Source: Sisyra terminalis
Lineage: Eukaryota > Arthropoda > Insecta > Neuroptera > Sisyridae
Length of the DNA stretch: 64,000 bases
Direction of reading: 5' to 3'
Assembly (NCBI GenBank): GCA_958496175.1
Contig: OY292278.1
Location: 51,150,001-51,214,000 of the forward strand
Part shown: piece by piece, positions 1-14,000 of the stretch
Numbering within the stretch: position 1 is the stretch's first letter
How the letters are laid out: each line of letters opens with the position of its first letter
Position numbers and translations under genes: made by a program
Notes under the pieces: generated by a model
The model's database searches: none
Told to the model about the DNA's origin: nothing
The model's input: the letters and a program-made list of their open reading frames with translations, nothing else

Positions 1-3000
1 AAACCTAAAATTCAAGCGAATTAGAATTAAGAAATGCATTAATATGTTTTTTTTCAAATTAATTGCTTACCTGTGAAATTATTTTCGAAAACCGCAAAAC
101 TATTGATTCAGAATCAATATTTCTTCAGTCTTAAGATTATAAAATATTTAAAAAACTTATCACTTACGAAACTAAAATTTTAGGCATTGAAATATTATAG
201 TGCCATAAATATGCTTAATCTTGAATTATATAAATATATTACGTAGGTATTAACGGTAATACAAGTGGATTGAATTGACAATAAAATTACTATGGTTCAA
301 TCATCTCGCTAGTTTATCTTTGAAGTCTTAAGCCATATCATTAAAATTTGGAAATATCACAGAGATTTCAATTTGGTGGTGTTTACACATTAAATTTTTA
401 ATGAAACTTAAGTTTGATAAGAAAATTTTAAGACCAATTAGTTACCTAATCTAACAAAATTCCTTCTCTAATTAAATTAGAAACTTCTCCGCAATATATT
501 TTAAAAATAATACTTCAAATTCCATTCCCTTGCTAAACTCAATGTTTCCTAATACAACAATATTTTCTACTTGCTTAAATTTTGAATTTAAAATAATAAT
601 TTAATTCATTAAATATTTTAGTTTTTAATTTCTTCAACAAAAAGTTTTAAATGAAAAAAAAATGGTTTAATTAACCATACACCTCATAAAAAAGCATACG
701 TAACAAAAATAATTTAGTTCTGCTCTGATAATAATAATGCGATACGTTTACACTGATTTGAATTCCTCATATCAAAATTAAAATCTTAACATAATGACAA
801 GAAAATTTGGAAAATAGTCCAAGTTTTTCCAAAAGATTAAAGCAATTTTTTTGTGTGATATTAATTTAAAGTATGTCATACCGTACACTTGACCATTCAT
901 TTAAAATTGTAATAATGGTTCTACTTTAGTCGTTATAAATAGTTAAGTAATGAAGCAAGCATTATTATTATTATTGGCATCCGGAGGGAAGAATAAAAAT
1001 TATATTCTACACATAGATAGTCAAGTTCATAGACTTTGTAAGTGTATTATACAAAATAATGGGCAGTTAAGTTTCTTTTTTCCTTCCTCGATGGATAATA
1101 TATGATTTAATTACAAATTCCTATGAGGTAACTATGAATATTGTTGAATGTTTTCTTTCTTGGAAAACATGAAAATCTAATTGGTCTGCAATGGAAATTT
1201 TTAAAAATATTTTTTCCACACTTCTAAATTCCTTAAATTCAATACACAATTTACAGTGTATGCCACCAAAATGAAATTATCTTCTTGAAATTTCTTCATA
1301 CTTATTTCCTCCGGAACTAAAATTTAAAACTTTTATTAGTAAATATCTTAGAGGAATTATAGAACAAAAGTACCTAATCAAATGAGAACCATTTTTTGAT
1401 AGTTAGTAGCATATATAAGGGATGCATTTATATTATGTAATTCGAGAAATGCATGTTGTGCTAAAATAAAAAGTATTTAAATTTTGGTATATATTATATA
1501 TTTTGGTATAAAATGTAGCCTCTAAGCCCCTTAAAGCTCTGGCTTGTAAAATTTAACCTCTCCAAAATTTCCATCCGGGATATAAATGTTATTGAAAGTC
1601 CTCCAATATAAATCCTTTAAAGTTTTAAAGTCAGTTATATAATAAAGTTTAATTACTAATAAAAAACATTTAAAAACTTGTTTAAACTTTAATTACCATG
1701 CCAGTCGTATGATCCCACGTGGTGAAATGCGGAAAACAGCAAAAATTTGGTACAATTTGAACTAAATCGAAAGAAAAAACATCGTTAGGAATATTATCGA
1801 AAATGTATTACAACAACAGTTTAATTTTAAGTAGCATTGATTATAACCTTACATAGTAGAAATAAAATGTACTTTTATCAATTACTAAAGCTATTATTTA
1901 ATACTTACTTAATCTTATCCAATTTTTCAACAATTTTGCATCTTTAGTAATTAAAATTTATTTAAATGAATAAGTAAACTTTAATGTTGTCAAAATGAAA
2001 ACTTTAATTTATTATTACCTGCAATTCGGAGTAATTGTCATTCGAGGAAAAAGTTATCTGACGAAATTGTATTCGAAGCATTGTATTCGAAAAAAAGGCC
2101 GGGAATTATGAAATAATGATGTATTCATTGACATACCGAATAATTTTGGAAACTTTTGGCTAATTATAACAAATTACTAATAATAAAATTTTATTAGCTT
2201 TCTTACTTTTAGATTTATAAATCGAAACTTGTCGCCAAGTTACCAATATTTTATTGTTCATAAAACCAGAAAGATTGAATCTACCACCAATTAATTATCG
2301 AAACAAGTTGTTAACGATAATCTACATATTATCCAAATGCATTTCTTGTAAGCATATAGGAGGAAATGCAATAATTTTAATTTCAATGCATGAACGCACC
2401 TACATACTCGTACAATTAAAAACTTAAGCAAGAATATATATTTTTAAGGGTCTAAAAGTAACTTCCGTTAATTAAATTGAATATTTAAAACAAGTTTTAA
2501 TGGTAAAAAAGAAACGTAAATGCCAATTTCCAATTCACGACAAACATTTCATTAAATTTGCAATCACTAACGACATAATAATACACATAGTCTTGATGGT
2601 TGTCATAAAATACAAACTTATTCATTTTCTATGTCTTAAATAGTGTTTTCGTTTATTTTATTATAGCTATTAGACAGTTTAATGAAAGTCGCGTGATTGG
2701 TTTTGGCGACAATGACATATTTTAATGAGTGAATATATGATTAAAAGCTGGCCTTACAAATTATTTCACTTTTACTGAAAAACTTTACAAGTTTTATGGC
2801 CGGTGTCTATTTGACATTTTGAGAAATGCTGATTTGGAGCATTCTTTTGATTTGGCGTTGATTAACTATGAAAAGAACCGTTGATTTGGAATTATATAAG
2901 TTATACAAAAGTTAGCGGAACTTTGCACATTTTAATTAGGAATTTATTCAAAGTTTTAATTGAGAAAATCTTTCATTGCTTTGTCAATTTATTATAGATA

Positions 3001-6000
3001 CCAATAGTTTGATTGGTGAAAAGTTTTCTTAAAGAGCTTTTGCCGATCTTTTCTTTTTGTTAGATGTTTATATTTCCATCCCACACACTTATGGTTGTGA
3101 ATAAAACAAATTTTAATTAAGCAAATTGTTTTCAAAACTGAAGAAGAGATAATGTTTGAGAAAATTACAGTTATGTTGGTTCATAACGGACGTTTGTTGT
3201 TTGTCCACAAAGAACAAAGCGTTTATTTGACTTCCTACGTTTCCGGTAAATGGTTTCTTGTTTAATAAATTAACATTACAGTCAGTGCATTTGCACTTAA
3301 GTACCGTCGCGGTCATATAACTATCCACTATACATTAAGATAAATACATTCTTGTTTAACCAATTTTCTGCAATTTCCCCCGTACATTTCAAGCTCAAGC
3401 CTAGAACAATCTGACAAAAACCAATCGATTTCTGCATTATGATAAACAACAAATCTGGTTAGATCTAGGTATGTCGGTTAATGAAGTTGTTGAGATTCTC
3501 TTCGTTTTTCCAATGTAACATATTTTTTTTTCGTGACTACACCATTAATTTGATCCAAACCCATTGGAAAAACAAACCGTGTTTCTATCCGATTAGTTTA
3601 ATATATTTATTGAAAAGTTGGATCACTAATTGGAGAAACTTGAGTTAATTTTTAATGATTCTTCACGAGTTATCAACAAGTTCGACAAAATGCCAGTTTT
3701 AATGACACTAATTAGGCACTAAATTGTTGTAGGTAAGTCACCAAGTTGGACCTAAAAGTTTTTCACAGACTTTTGTTGTAATATTACACAAAATTTCAAG
3801 GAGAATTGTCGATGAAGTCGCGGGTGCTGGCTTACTTCAACCATAAACAACTCTGATAGAAACAAGATTTTTTTATTTCAAAGATCTAAACAAAAATTTT
3901 TATATTTCTATCACGAAAAAGTCCAATTTTTTCTTACAAACTTCCATCCCAAATTTTGCTCTTTTAAGGGATGATTTTTTAAAAAAAATATATACAAATC
4001 GCATTTACATTATCTGAAGATATTGATTGTAAATTTTCAAGTTTGTAAACCCACTAATTTGGGTTGTGTCTAGAGTTAAACTTGCAAAGATTGAACGTAC
4101 TTATCGATTCAAAATTAGGATACTTTTATGTAGAAAACCACCGATTAAGAACCACTGAACTTGACGATTTGATGTTAAAAATGTTGCAATAGGATACTAT
4201 CTTTATAAATTCATGGTATTTGTTACTAAATAAGTCATAATTTCGGTGCAAATCTAATAAATGTTCGTATATAAAAAAGAGACTCCAACGCACGCATAAG
4301 CGAGAAACCCGATTCAAGGCATTTGGGTATTACTGAGTAATTTTCTCGCAAACGGCTGATTGCACAGAAAAAAAATAAGAAACAAAAAGTTAGATACTTT
4401 CCTACCCAATATTAAGCCTTAATTTAAATTAAAAATTTCCTCACGAAAAAGTTAAATTTTAACCAAAAATTAACACTTTTTAATTTGTCTTTTTTTTTTG
4501 AACCAAAGCATACATTTGAAGGGAAATTTTCAGGAAAAATTTATATTTTTAACAACGTTTGGCCCTCGTTTTGGAGCTTTAATAGTACTTAATTAAAATT
4601 TCATTTAAATACAAATAGAAAATTAAAAAAAAATTCAAACAATACTTTCTCATCCTTCAACATCACTTTTCCGTTTGAACAATTCAACCTTAACATTAAT
4701 TTACATGTTACGACCATTAAAAAGACAATTTATTTCCGCGTGATTCGTACATTAAATATGAGCAATTAATTTTTGTTATTATATTCGTATAAATACTTTC
4801 AACAATTCTTGTCATATTCGATTACAATGGCCACGTTAATAACAATGAATTATACAAGCCACGTATATTTCAGTCTAAAAATAAGCAATGGCAAATGATC
4901 TCTAATATTATTAGAGTGATTAAAATGTCAATGTTTTGATATTTATCTTTGTATTATAAACTACCAGAACGTAATATTTTTATTGCCAAATTAGTTTTAT
5001 GAGTTTTTTAATTTGTCGGAAATCTATTTTATTGTTAAATTGGTTTTTTGATTAATTTGTCGCCGTTTTCCAGATAATTCTAAAAATATTTCATTCTTTT
5101 TGGCAAAAATAAAATACTGAATTTATTAATTAACTTTTTTGAAGCCAAAAAGCATTAATAATTGTTTAAATCCATAGAAACTTCTTCATCAAACTCGTGG
5201 ATCTTTCCATAGATTTTAGTAGATGCAGAGGTCTGGAATTATATCTAAAATAAAGGTTGTTTAAATTAATATGGTTAATTTTTGAAGTGAAACTTCTAAA
5301 AATGCTTACCAGCTTTTAAATTTTGCGTTAAATGACTCAATGAAACGGATAAATCGAAAGAATTTGGCATTTCATTAAATTTTAAAATTGGAAAAAAAAG
5401 TAAAAAATTTTTCAAGAGATGGGGCAATAGTCAATGCCAATGAAATGTAAAACGATTTTCACATGTAACTAAGATAACATATTTCCAATATAATAATGCC
5501 AGACAAAGATATCAAATATATTTGAAGTAGGTTGCGATTTCAAAATTTGCGGGTAGTTTAAAATTAAATGCTTCAATGCAAAATTAATTAAATGATTCAA
5601 TAAAATCCAAATTTTAAAATTAGATAAATAAAATTATAAATTACACATTATATTAATAATGTATATATTTATTTTGTTGTATTGCACCTTTGTGAAATTT
5701 CTGTGCAATTATCGAGGAAGAATTTATTACGTGTGCATTGTTGAATACTTGGTGCCAATGTCGTTTGTCATTCGATCGAGACCTCAGACTCGAAGAAGTG
5801 CCACTTAAAATTATGATAACTTTCTACGCAAATACATAAATTGAAAGTTTTTAATTCTTTCATTCTTCAAATCAGACATTCTGACAAGACAATAATTGAT
5901 TGCAGTTGATTGTTACAACAATAATTCAAATGAATGACTCATTAAGAATTAATTTAAAAGGAGTAATTGTTCAAAATAGTTATCCAGGAAAATTTTCTTT

Positions 6001-7690
6001 TGCTAAGTTAATTACCAGAAGCAAGATTAACTTGGGCTTTACTAAGGGTTTGGAGTATTACAACCTCTTTCATAAAAATTAACATTCACTGAAAAACACC
6101 AAGGTATGTAAAAAAGATTAAATTTTATTCTTTGAGCCTCGAATTTTCTGAAATTTAATTTGGTATTTACATAAGTTTTGTTTAGCCAATTTACTATCGA
6201 AATTTTAAGCGATCATTGCAAATATAGAAGAACTGTTTTACTAGTAAAATCTTCCGACCATTACCCACGTTGAATTCACGAGAGGAAAATATGAAATTTA
6301 ATAAGTATGCACTTTATTGACTATTACCATGCGCATGCAAATACTTTCGAAGCATTTAAAATAAAAATATATAATTTACATTTTTCACATGCATAAATCC
6401 AATATTCTACTCTGAAATCACAGTGAAATATACTATCATTAAGCTTCGACTCGTCATCTATTACGATTTCATTTGTAATATTTACGCCCCCAAATTGTAC
6501 AACAGTTATAAACTATTTTAAAAGTGCAAAACTATGAAATTACTAATTTATTTTATAAATGTATTTCTTATTTATGGATTTCGTTTAAATTGTCTATTCA
6601 TCGACTTGGAAATAATGGCAATGAAAAGAATTTTTCTTGCAAATCTTTCCAATACTTCGTGATAGTAAAGGCCACAACTCTTTGACTAAGTCTTACTCCT
6701 TGTATCACAAGTAAAGTAATACCAGAATCAAATCAATATGGAGATTGGTCGGAAAAACATTTAAATTTGAAATTTTTCCTTATTTTAATGGCACGCAAAC
6801 GAAGTTTCAGGCATTCGATAGTTATATCACCGAGTGGATATTATTTAAGTTTTCGGTGAAAGTTTTTCATTTACATCTTGGCATGAAAAATTTGACAATT
6901 TTTGTGACAAGAAAAGTCAATAGGCTTTTTCGAGTGTTGCACCAATTTTTATTTCTCTGCTAATCGATATTTAATTATATCGCCTTGCAAAGCTAATGCG
7001 TTTTCTTTCTAACGACATCCAAACGACCACATTGACGTTAGCCAAAGGCTAAAAGAAAATTTGATAAGAAAAAAAATATGAGACTGAGATTTCCTGGTTA
7101 CATTTCCTCAACGTATAATTAATTCAAAATTGTGATCGATTTCGATTTTAGACAACTAATGAGGTTGAGAGTATTCACTGCAGAGAATCCTAAATCAAAT
7201 AGGACTTGGGTGAAAGTTAGTGTGAGGAATTGTTGTTGTCTAGGAATGGGAATCCTGTTTTGGTTTGGTGTTACAACATATTAGGTGGAAGTTGGTGGAA
7301 GTGAATGCATTTGGTTTGATTGTGGTCAAAAAATCAGACTTGATCCACTCATTGTGCCCTCATTCGTTGATCCTGGTGAAAGTTTGGAAAGATTTTATAC
7401 ACAAGACACTATCGTATTGGTCGCTTAATACTTTAGTACGATTTCAAAGTAAATTTCATCAAGTTGTAAATATATTTTATTAGATTACCTTCGTGACATG
7501 ATAAATTCAATTAACATCTGTTCAAGTATAACATTTCTAGATCAATGCAAAGCTATACAAGACTAACAAATGTTCGATCAATATTTTTAATAGGAACTAA
7601 AACTGGTACACATTGGCTCCCCTTGTAAAAACACTACCAATTTTGTCAATTGATCATTAGACGTTAATTTATCTAATTAAGAAATCAATC
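1..7690. other. AT-rich region without recognisable genes
   Basis: Only short open frames of 60-90 codons occur here. None resembles a known protein, has exon-like continuity with neighbours, or shows a codon pattern different from the surrounding AT-rich DNA. Poly-A and poly-T runs are frequent. I see no RNA gene and no transposon with clear ends. The stretch may be intergenic, or part of a long intron of a gene lying outside the window. Confidence 0.6.
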
Positions 7691-7959
7691 AGTGTTGATT
7701 TAATGCGATTTTGATCACTACGTTTATTGTTTGTAAATCTGCTTTCTAAACGCCAATTTCTCTCATTGAAACTTTGCATCATTTTCATTTCAATACAAAT
7801 TATGCATTCCTGCATCGCTTTTTCCTATATCTGCGCCAGCCAGTCGATGTCAGTCGTTTTATTTCCTCGTAATTTTGTTTTAAGTAGCTTAATTACAAGT
7901 TTGTCGTTGTGGTACTACTACTCGTACTACCGTTTTCCACGTAAAAGGACTGGCTTGCA

Positions 7960-8192
7960 ACTTTCAGTCGGAATTGAATCGAGTCGATTTGAATAATACT
8001 AGGCCAAGTGTTTGTGGTTTTAAAATCGAGTTAAACGTTTGTCTGTAGCATAATAATTACGTGGATTTATCTAAAATATGACTTAATGTTAAGTGGAGTA
8101 ATTACTTGTTGAGTGATCAACGATCAACGTGTCGTTTCCGAGATCTAGATTTTTCTATTTTTGCTCATCGTTACTGGTTTTTTGTGTTGTTG
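7960..8192 (+). promoter_or_regulatory. Possible 5' leader exon of the lipase gene
   Basis: This stretch is less AT-rich than its surroundings. It has an arthropod initiator-like TCAGTC near 7,965 and ends in a possible donor (TTG|GTAATT near 8,192). A strong acceptor at 10,859-10,860 (pyrimidine tract then CAG) lies just upstream of the lipase start codon, so a leader exon here could splice to an exon beginning at 10,861. This is inference from sequence character only; no coding frame tests it. Confidence 0.22.
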
Positions 8193-8610
8193 GTAATTGG
8201 AAAGAAACGATATACACGAGCGGAAATCTTTTCGTATAAACGAGGAAATTGTTTTTGTTGAGTTATATCAGAGTTTTCTGCTTGATCATATTATCCATCA
8301 TTTATTGAACATTTAAAATCAATTGAAATGGGCCATCTGCTGATTGCTTTGTGATTTGTGGATTTTGGAATCATAGCCTGAAACAAGCATAATTATTAGA
8401 CCAAGATTTGTAGAAAATAATAAATTTAATAAAACTTTTATTACCTGAATGTAGTTGATGTATGGGTTTTCCTTATATTTACGAAGATTTTTTGGAGTCG
8501 CTGAAAGCTTAAATTTTTATTAGAACAAAGTTTTTCTTGCATAACAATGAACTTAGTTTTGATCTTACATTTGAATTGTTTACCCTTTTGCTATATTTTA
8601 CTAATCTGGG

Positions 8611-9012
8611 CAGTGGCGTAGCTAGGTAACCAAGGGCCCTGGGGTAAAATAAAAAATGGGACCCCACTGCTATGTAAAGTGATTAGGTTTTATCAAATAA
8701 AAATATGAAACATACAAATACTTTAAAAATTCTAAGCTACTTAAGCTCTTTTTTGTGCACTGCAGGGCAGCTAATAAAAATATTAAACAGTAACAACATA
8801 AATTATAATTAATACCTGGTGTAGGTTTGGCTAATAAAATGAAATTGAAGATTCAATGGTTTATTATAATATAAAGATCTGGCCTAAATACCAATTATAT
8901 TTACAATTTTTTCCCCAGCTTTATCGAGATTTCTGGTAAGGATTCGAAAGCCCCTTGGGCCTGAGGGCCCCGGGGCACTGCCCCGCCTAGCCCCTAGACA
9001 GCTACACCACTG
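8611..9012. mobile_element. Non-autonomous hAT-type element (MITE, 402 bp)
   Basis: The element begins CAGTGGCGTAGCTAG and ends with the near inverse, ...CTACACCACTG. It is flanked by an exact 8-bp target duplication, AATCTGGG, at 8,603-8,610 and 9,013-9,020. Terminal CAGTGGCGTAG repeats with 8-bp duplications are typical of hAT superfamily elements. Both ends carry GC-rich patches with GGGCCC-type motifs. The interior has no long open frame, so it would depend on a transposase from elsewhere. Confidence 0.85.
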
Positions 9013-9020
9013 AATCTGGG

Positions 9021-10860
9021 CACTATTTATATTGTTATTTTCTTACCAAAGTTTTGAATTTGAAATATTGTCCATTGTTTGGATCTGTAGGTTTGAATGT
9101 AGCTCCTCTTGAAAAATTTGAAATATAAACCGTTTTTTTGATAGTTACTTCAAAGTTAAACATTTATTTCATTATTGACGGAATTAGTTATTATTTTCAA
9201 TGGTTTTCTTAATTATAATTTCCAGTTTTTGCTTACATTTTAAAGTTCACAGCATAGCTATGGGAAATGGCTTTTCCTTGTCGGGGAAATGGTTGTTCGG
9301 TGTAATTATCATTTGAAGATTTCGACAGAATCTAATTCGAAAAAAATCAGCGGGAATTGTTTGTTTTATTTGAATAAATCAAAGTTTTACCTTTTTAACA
9401 CGTCTTCATTGATTTGATTCAGTAGTAAATTGTAACTGCAATACTTTAAATCCAACAAATTTTTGTTATAATAATGACATATTTTAAATCTAAAACCACA
9501 TTATTTATTAGCAAAACTTTTTGAGTTGTATAAATTAATCCATTATTGACTAAATTAACTTGGAAAATTTTCCAATAATTTTGCAATTTTACAATTGATA
9601 CTTCCTAATGCTCTTTCATGAGTGCGTTTTCTATTGAAATTTGTTAAAATTCGTGCCACAATTCCATTTTTTTTTTCAATTATTGCTTCAAATTCGAATT
9701 TTGAAATTTCCATTATTGACAACTTTTCATTATTAAATTTAATTAATACATCAGTTCAAGAGATTTTCAACAGTTAAAACAAATCACCGTATTTGATCTT
9801 TTAATAGCCGGATATGGTTTTCCATGAAAGATTAGGTAAAACTCGAAAATTTGCATTAAATTTAATTTAGAAACCGATAAAAAAGAAATTAATAGAATAT
9901 CTTCTTTGCACAATTTTTCGAAAGATATAAGTTAGTTCTTTATGTGTGGCCGACTTAATTGATTTGTTAACAAAATGTGAAAATATAAACTGTTGTGATT
10001 AGCGTAGGAAGTTTAACTTAAGTAGCGTAAAGGTGTCTACTTTCTCGCTAGAAAGAAAGTGCCTCTGATAAAATCCAATCTTTTCAATGACACTCTGTGT
10101 TGTCATACTTAATGACTTGTTTTTTTAAGTTATATAAACGTAATCCTTTTAGTTCGAGGATCTAAGAATGGATTATGGATTGGGATAGGTAAATCTGGAA
10201 ACCAGATAACTTGAAAATCAGTAAGGGATATCATAAGTGCCTCATGGCTTATCGACTCATGAGTATTTTATGTTCCTTAATTCCTACTTGATTTTATGCT
10301 TTTTTTACAAAAATTGTAAGTTAGAAGGTTTTAGGTATACTAAGTTTCAATTCCAGAAATGTTCTTGCATGTAATTATTCGAAAGATAAAATTATTTCGT
10401 TTCAATTGATACCTTTTTATTGTTTAATCGATTAGTTCCTAACATTTTTCTTTTTTTTAGAAAACTGAGATTTGTTGATGATGATATCTACTTCCAAATG
10501 TTAAATATTTCCCAATGCTAATTACCAATGTTTGAAGAGAATTTCAATGTTTTGCTTTAGAAGATAAAACTGAATACAAACTAATTCGAAAGGCAGCAAT
10601 TACGATAACAATTATTCTTGGAAATTGCGAGTAAAAACCATTTAAAAAAAAAACAGACACAATTTGCAATTATTCAGAATATTATTTTAAAACGATTTAG
10701 ATAATTCTCATTCATCATTTTGAATTTCACTTACCTACCTGCGTACAAAAGATTGTCACTCATGAATAATAATATACAAATGTCTCATTCGCGTTTCTCC
10801 TCATTTATATTTATTATAATTACTCATAAAAATTATTACAAATATTTCTTTTTTTTCCAG
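9021..10860. other. Non-coding stretch upstream of the lipase
   Basis: AT-rich sequence with no convincing open frame or repeat boundary. If the lipase leader exon near 8 kb is real, this is its first intron. The 3' edge at 10,850-10,860 is a good acceptor, with a long T-rich tract then CAG. Confidence 0.4.
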
Positions 10861-11064
10861 AAGTTCCAACTGCAATCAGTCCAATGTATCAAATCGGAGA
10901 AATTTCAAGTTTCCTTTTGCTAAAGTAACGTGTTGCAATCCTTTTTATTTTTTTTGGTGCGGAAAACATGGAAAATTTTATGACCAAAATGTGATTTTTC
11001 GAAAGAAGTTTTAGTGTGAAAGATTTGTCGTAAATTATCAATTGTGTAAATGTTCATTTCTTGA

Positions 11065-14000
11065 ATGAATAGTGCCAATATGATAATGAAATTTGGGATT
11101 GTTTTATGTCTTCAATTGCTCTTAACAGTTGGTAAGTTATTTCGTTCAATTTTCTTCAGTTACACTCAGTGAATATTAATTGGGGTTTCAATTAAAGTTT
11201 ACTTTCATTTGAAATATGCAACTGGATGAATTAAAACTATGAATACATTATAGCGTTGATTTGCTAATAATAATTTGATGATAGACTAATTTAACGCTTG
11301 ATACGTACATGTAGTGACGGAATTGAGGTATTGAAATCGATATTTTCAAAGGTAATTATAATAATTTGCTACCTCTTACGGTTTTGTAGCAAAAGAAACA
11401 AAATCTGGAATCATTTAGTAAAAGTAAAGTTGAGATTGTCTAAAAAGAATTTCAAACAATAAGGGGAAAGATTTGTTATAGTGGAGAAATGTTTTTTTTT
11501 GACGGAAAAGAACAATTTTCGATTGGTCTACAAAATTGGAATAATTTTAGATATATGGTTAGATATTATGAAAACTTCTGAGTTTTTATCTTCAAGAATA
11601 TATACGAACTCTTTTGAACTCTTAACTTCACAACCATAAAGTCTTGTAGATCAGAAATCGTGATTAAATCGGCGTGGGTTCATTCAGGTTTCTGTCTTAT
11701 TCGCGCGTTAAAGTCTCTTGAATTGCATAGCTTTTTGTAGGAAATTACAACCGTAAAGTGGCAATTCTATAATAATTTAATTAATATTCAAATACGTAGG
11801 TTTCCAATCGATGGTTCTATCTGAAATTTGCACTTTTAATTTCTTTTTATTGACATAATCTAATTTTTAGATATTTGAAAGTATGCACCACCCAAATTCA
11901 ATGGTTTCACACCAGTGATGAGGAATTCTTGAAGACAAAATAAAGGATGAATTTTTAGAATGTTGAAGAGATAATTCTATGACAGATTTATCTTTATAAG
12001 TTCAAGAATATTTACGTTCTTGATGGCAAATTTCATAAGCCGAATGTTTGGTTTTGATTTTTTTTAAAGTTTAAATCGAAAACTTTTTCAAATGTCATAT
12101 TGATTGAATGGAAAGTTGAGGAAAAGTTGTTTGAACTTTCTCCATTGACAGTTTTTCGTGTTTATATTCGAAGGTGTCAATTTTCATACGAATATGTAGA
12201 TATTTATTTACGAGAAACATAAATAATAAAATCTTACGATATTTTTTTTTTAATTAATCTTAAGTACTTATTCATATTTCTTTCATACAAAACGATTAAT
12301 CAGTAGCTGAATTTCTCTGATTTTTATTACATTTATGTATTTAATTTATCTAAATCTTTTTGGTTTGTTATCAGTTGCGGATTTAGGTTCGATGTCGCCC
12401 TAGGCCGCATTCGATATGCCGCCCTTGTTGCTCCACAACAAAGTGATTATCAAGATAAAACATTTTTCAACTTTTTTCCAACAATCACTTATGATTTATA
12501 CTTCTTCTTTTTGGCCTTGGATCGCGGAAAACTTCACTTATATAATCGTAATCAATTTTTCGTACTAATTCAGTTTCAATGGATAATATTGCCAAGATAT
12601 TAAGTAAATATTGGCCCACACTTGCATTTTTTCAGGGTGCAATAAGATCATTCTTCTGAACAATATGGTGTTGGGATTCAAAAATAGCACAGAGCATTGT
12701 CATCTTTAGGGTAACACATCTCGAAAATTCCGAATACTTTCGGATATCTTTAATATTGAATTTTTAAGAAGATAATGTAAGAGACCTACTTCACTATACG
12801 AATACTTTCATAACGAAGATTTCTCCTGAATCGTAAGGATACTAGATTGTTTTAGATAAGTACTACGTATTTCGACTACCAGGATTTGCGTAGAACTTTA
12901 GTGTTTTGACAAAAAAGGATTGAATGTAGCTCAAAGTTTTACGGCTTTTAAAAAATAGCATTATGAGGATCTTTAATTTATTCCCTATGTCCCCGAATTA
13001 CCAGATTTAACAATTGAAAAATGTGATGTGATTAATTGGAAAGTAAATTTTATAAAAAATATTTATTGTACTTTACTGAAGATAATCCATACATCCATAG
13101 CTAGACTAACTAAAATCAATTTTTGAATTTAAAATGTCGGTGAATTCTTCACCTTTAAAATTTTGCCGCCCCTAAAGTCCTAATATTTGATTTGCCAAGT
13201 TTTTCAAGCTGTTTGATCTTAAGTTTCCTATCTCTTATGTAAAAAAAGGGATCATTTACATAAAAATGTTCAGCCCCTAATTATTTTTTGGAATCAATGA
13301 TTTGTTGAAATATATTTCTTCAGAGTACAACTTCATTAGATTTATTTGAAGATTTTTAATTGGCTTAGGCTTTAAGTGCAGAACAAACCACGAAAACTGA
13401 AAAAGAAAATCGTGGAAAGCAATTATCGCTTAATTGTAAGAAACACATAATTCCAGCAAATTTCTATACAAAAAATGTCTTATTTCTTTGCCAAATTTTA
13501 TCAAAAGTTATAACTTCTATGAAAATCTTTTGATAAGACTTCATATTTCGAAAAAACTTCAACGCAAGATTTAACATCAAAAATTACATGAATGGCACGT
13601 GATTTTAAAGGATAAATAGTGAAATTTTCGTTCTTTATTACTTAATGATAATAATAAAAATAATGTAAAACCCGAGCATCATTACACTAAAAATTTCTTG
13701 AACTTTGGGAAATAAAAATAACAAGGGCAAGATTTTTTTGTAATGGAACTTTTCGGTTAAAGGTCAACACGTGATAAAAATGGAAAATGTCAGTGAGAAT
13801 AACCGAAAGACACGAAATAAATGTATTAAATTTAGAAAGTTTCACCGACAAAAAGAAATATAATACAAAAGATAAATCTTTTCTGGATTTATAAATCACA
13901 TTTTTATTTGAAAACGCATTGTAATCGAGACATTTAGAAAAGCATTAAATATACTGCCAAGAACTCAATTGACATTCTTGGCATTCATATTTCTCTATAA

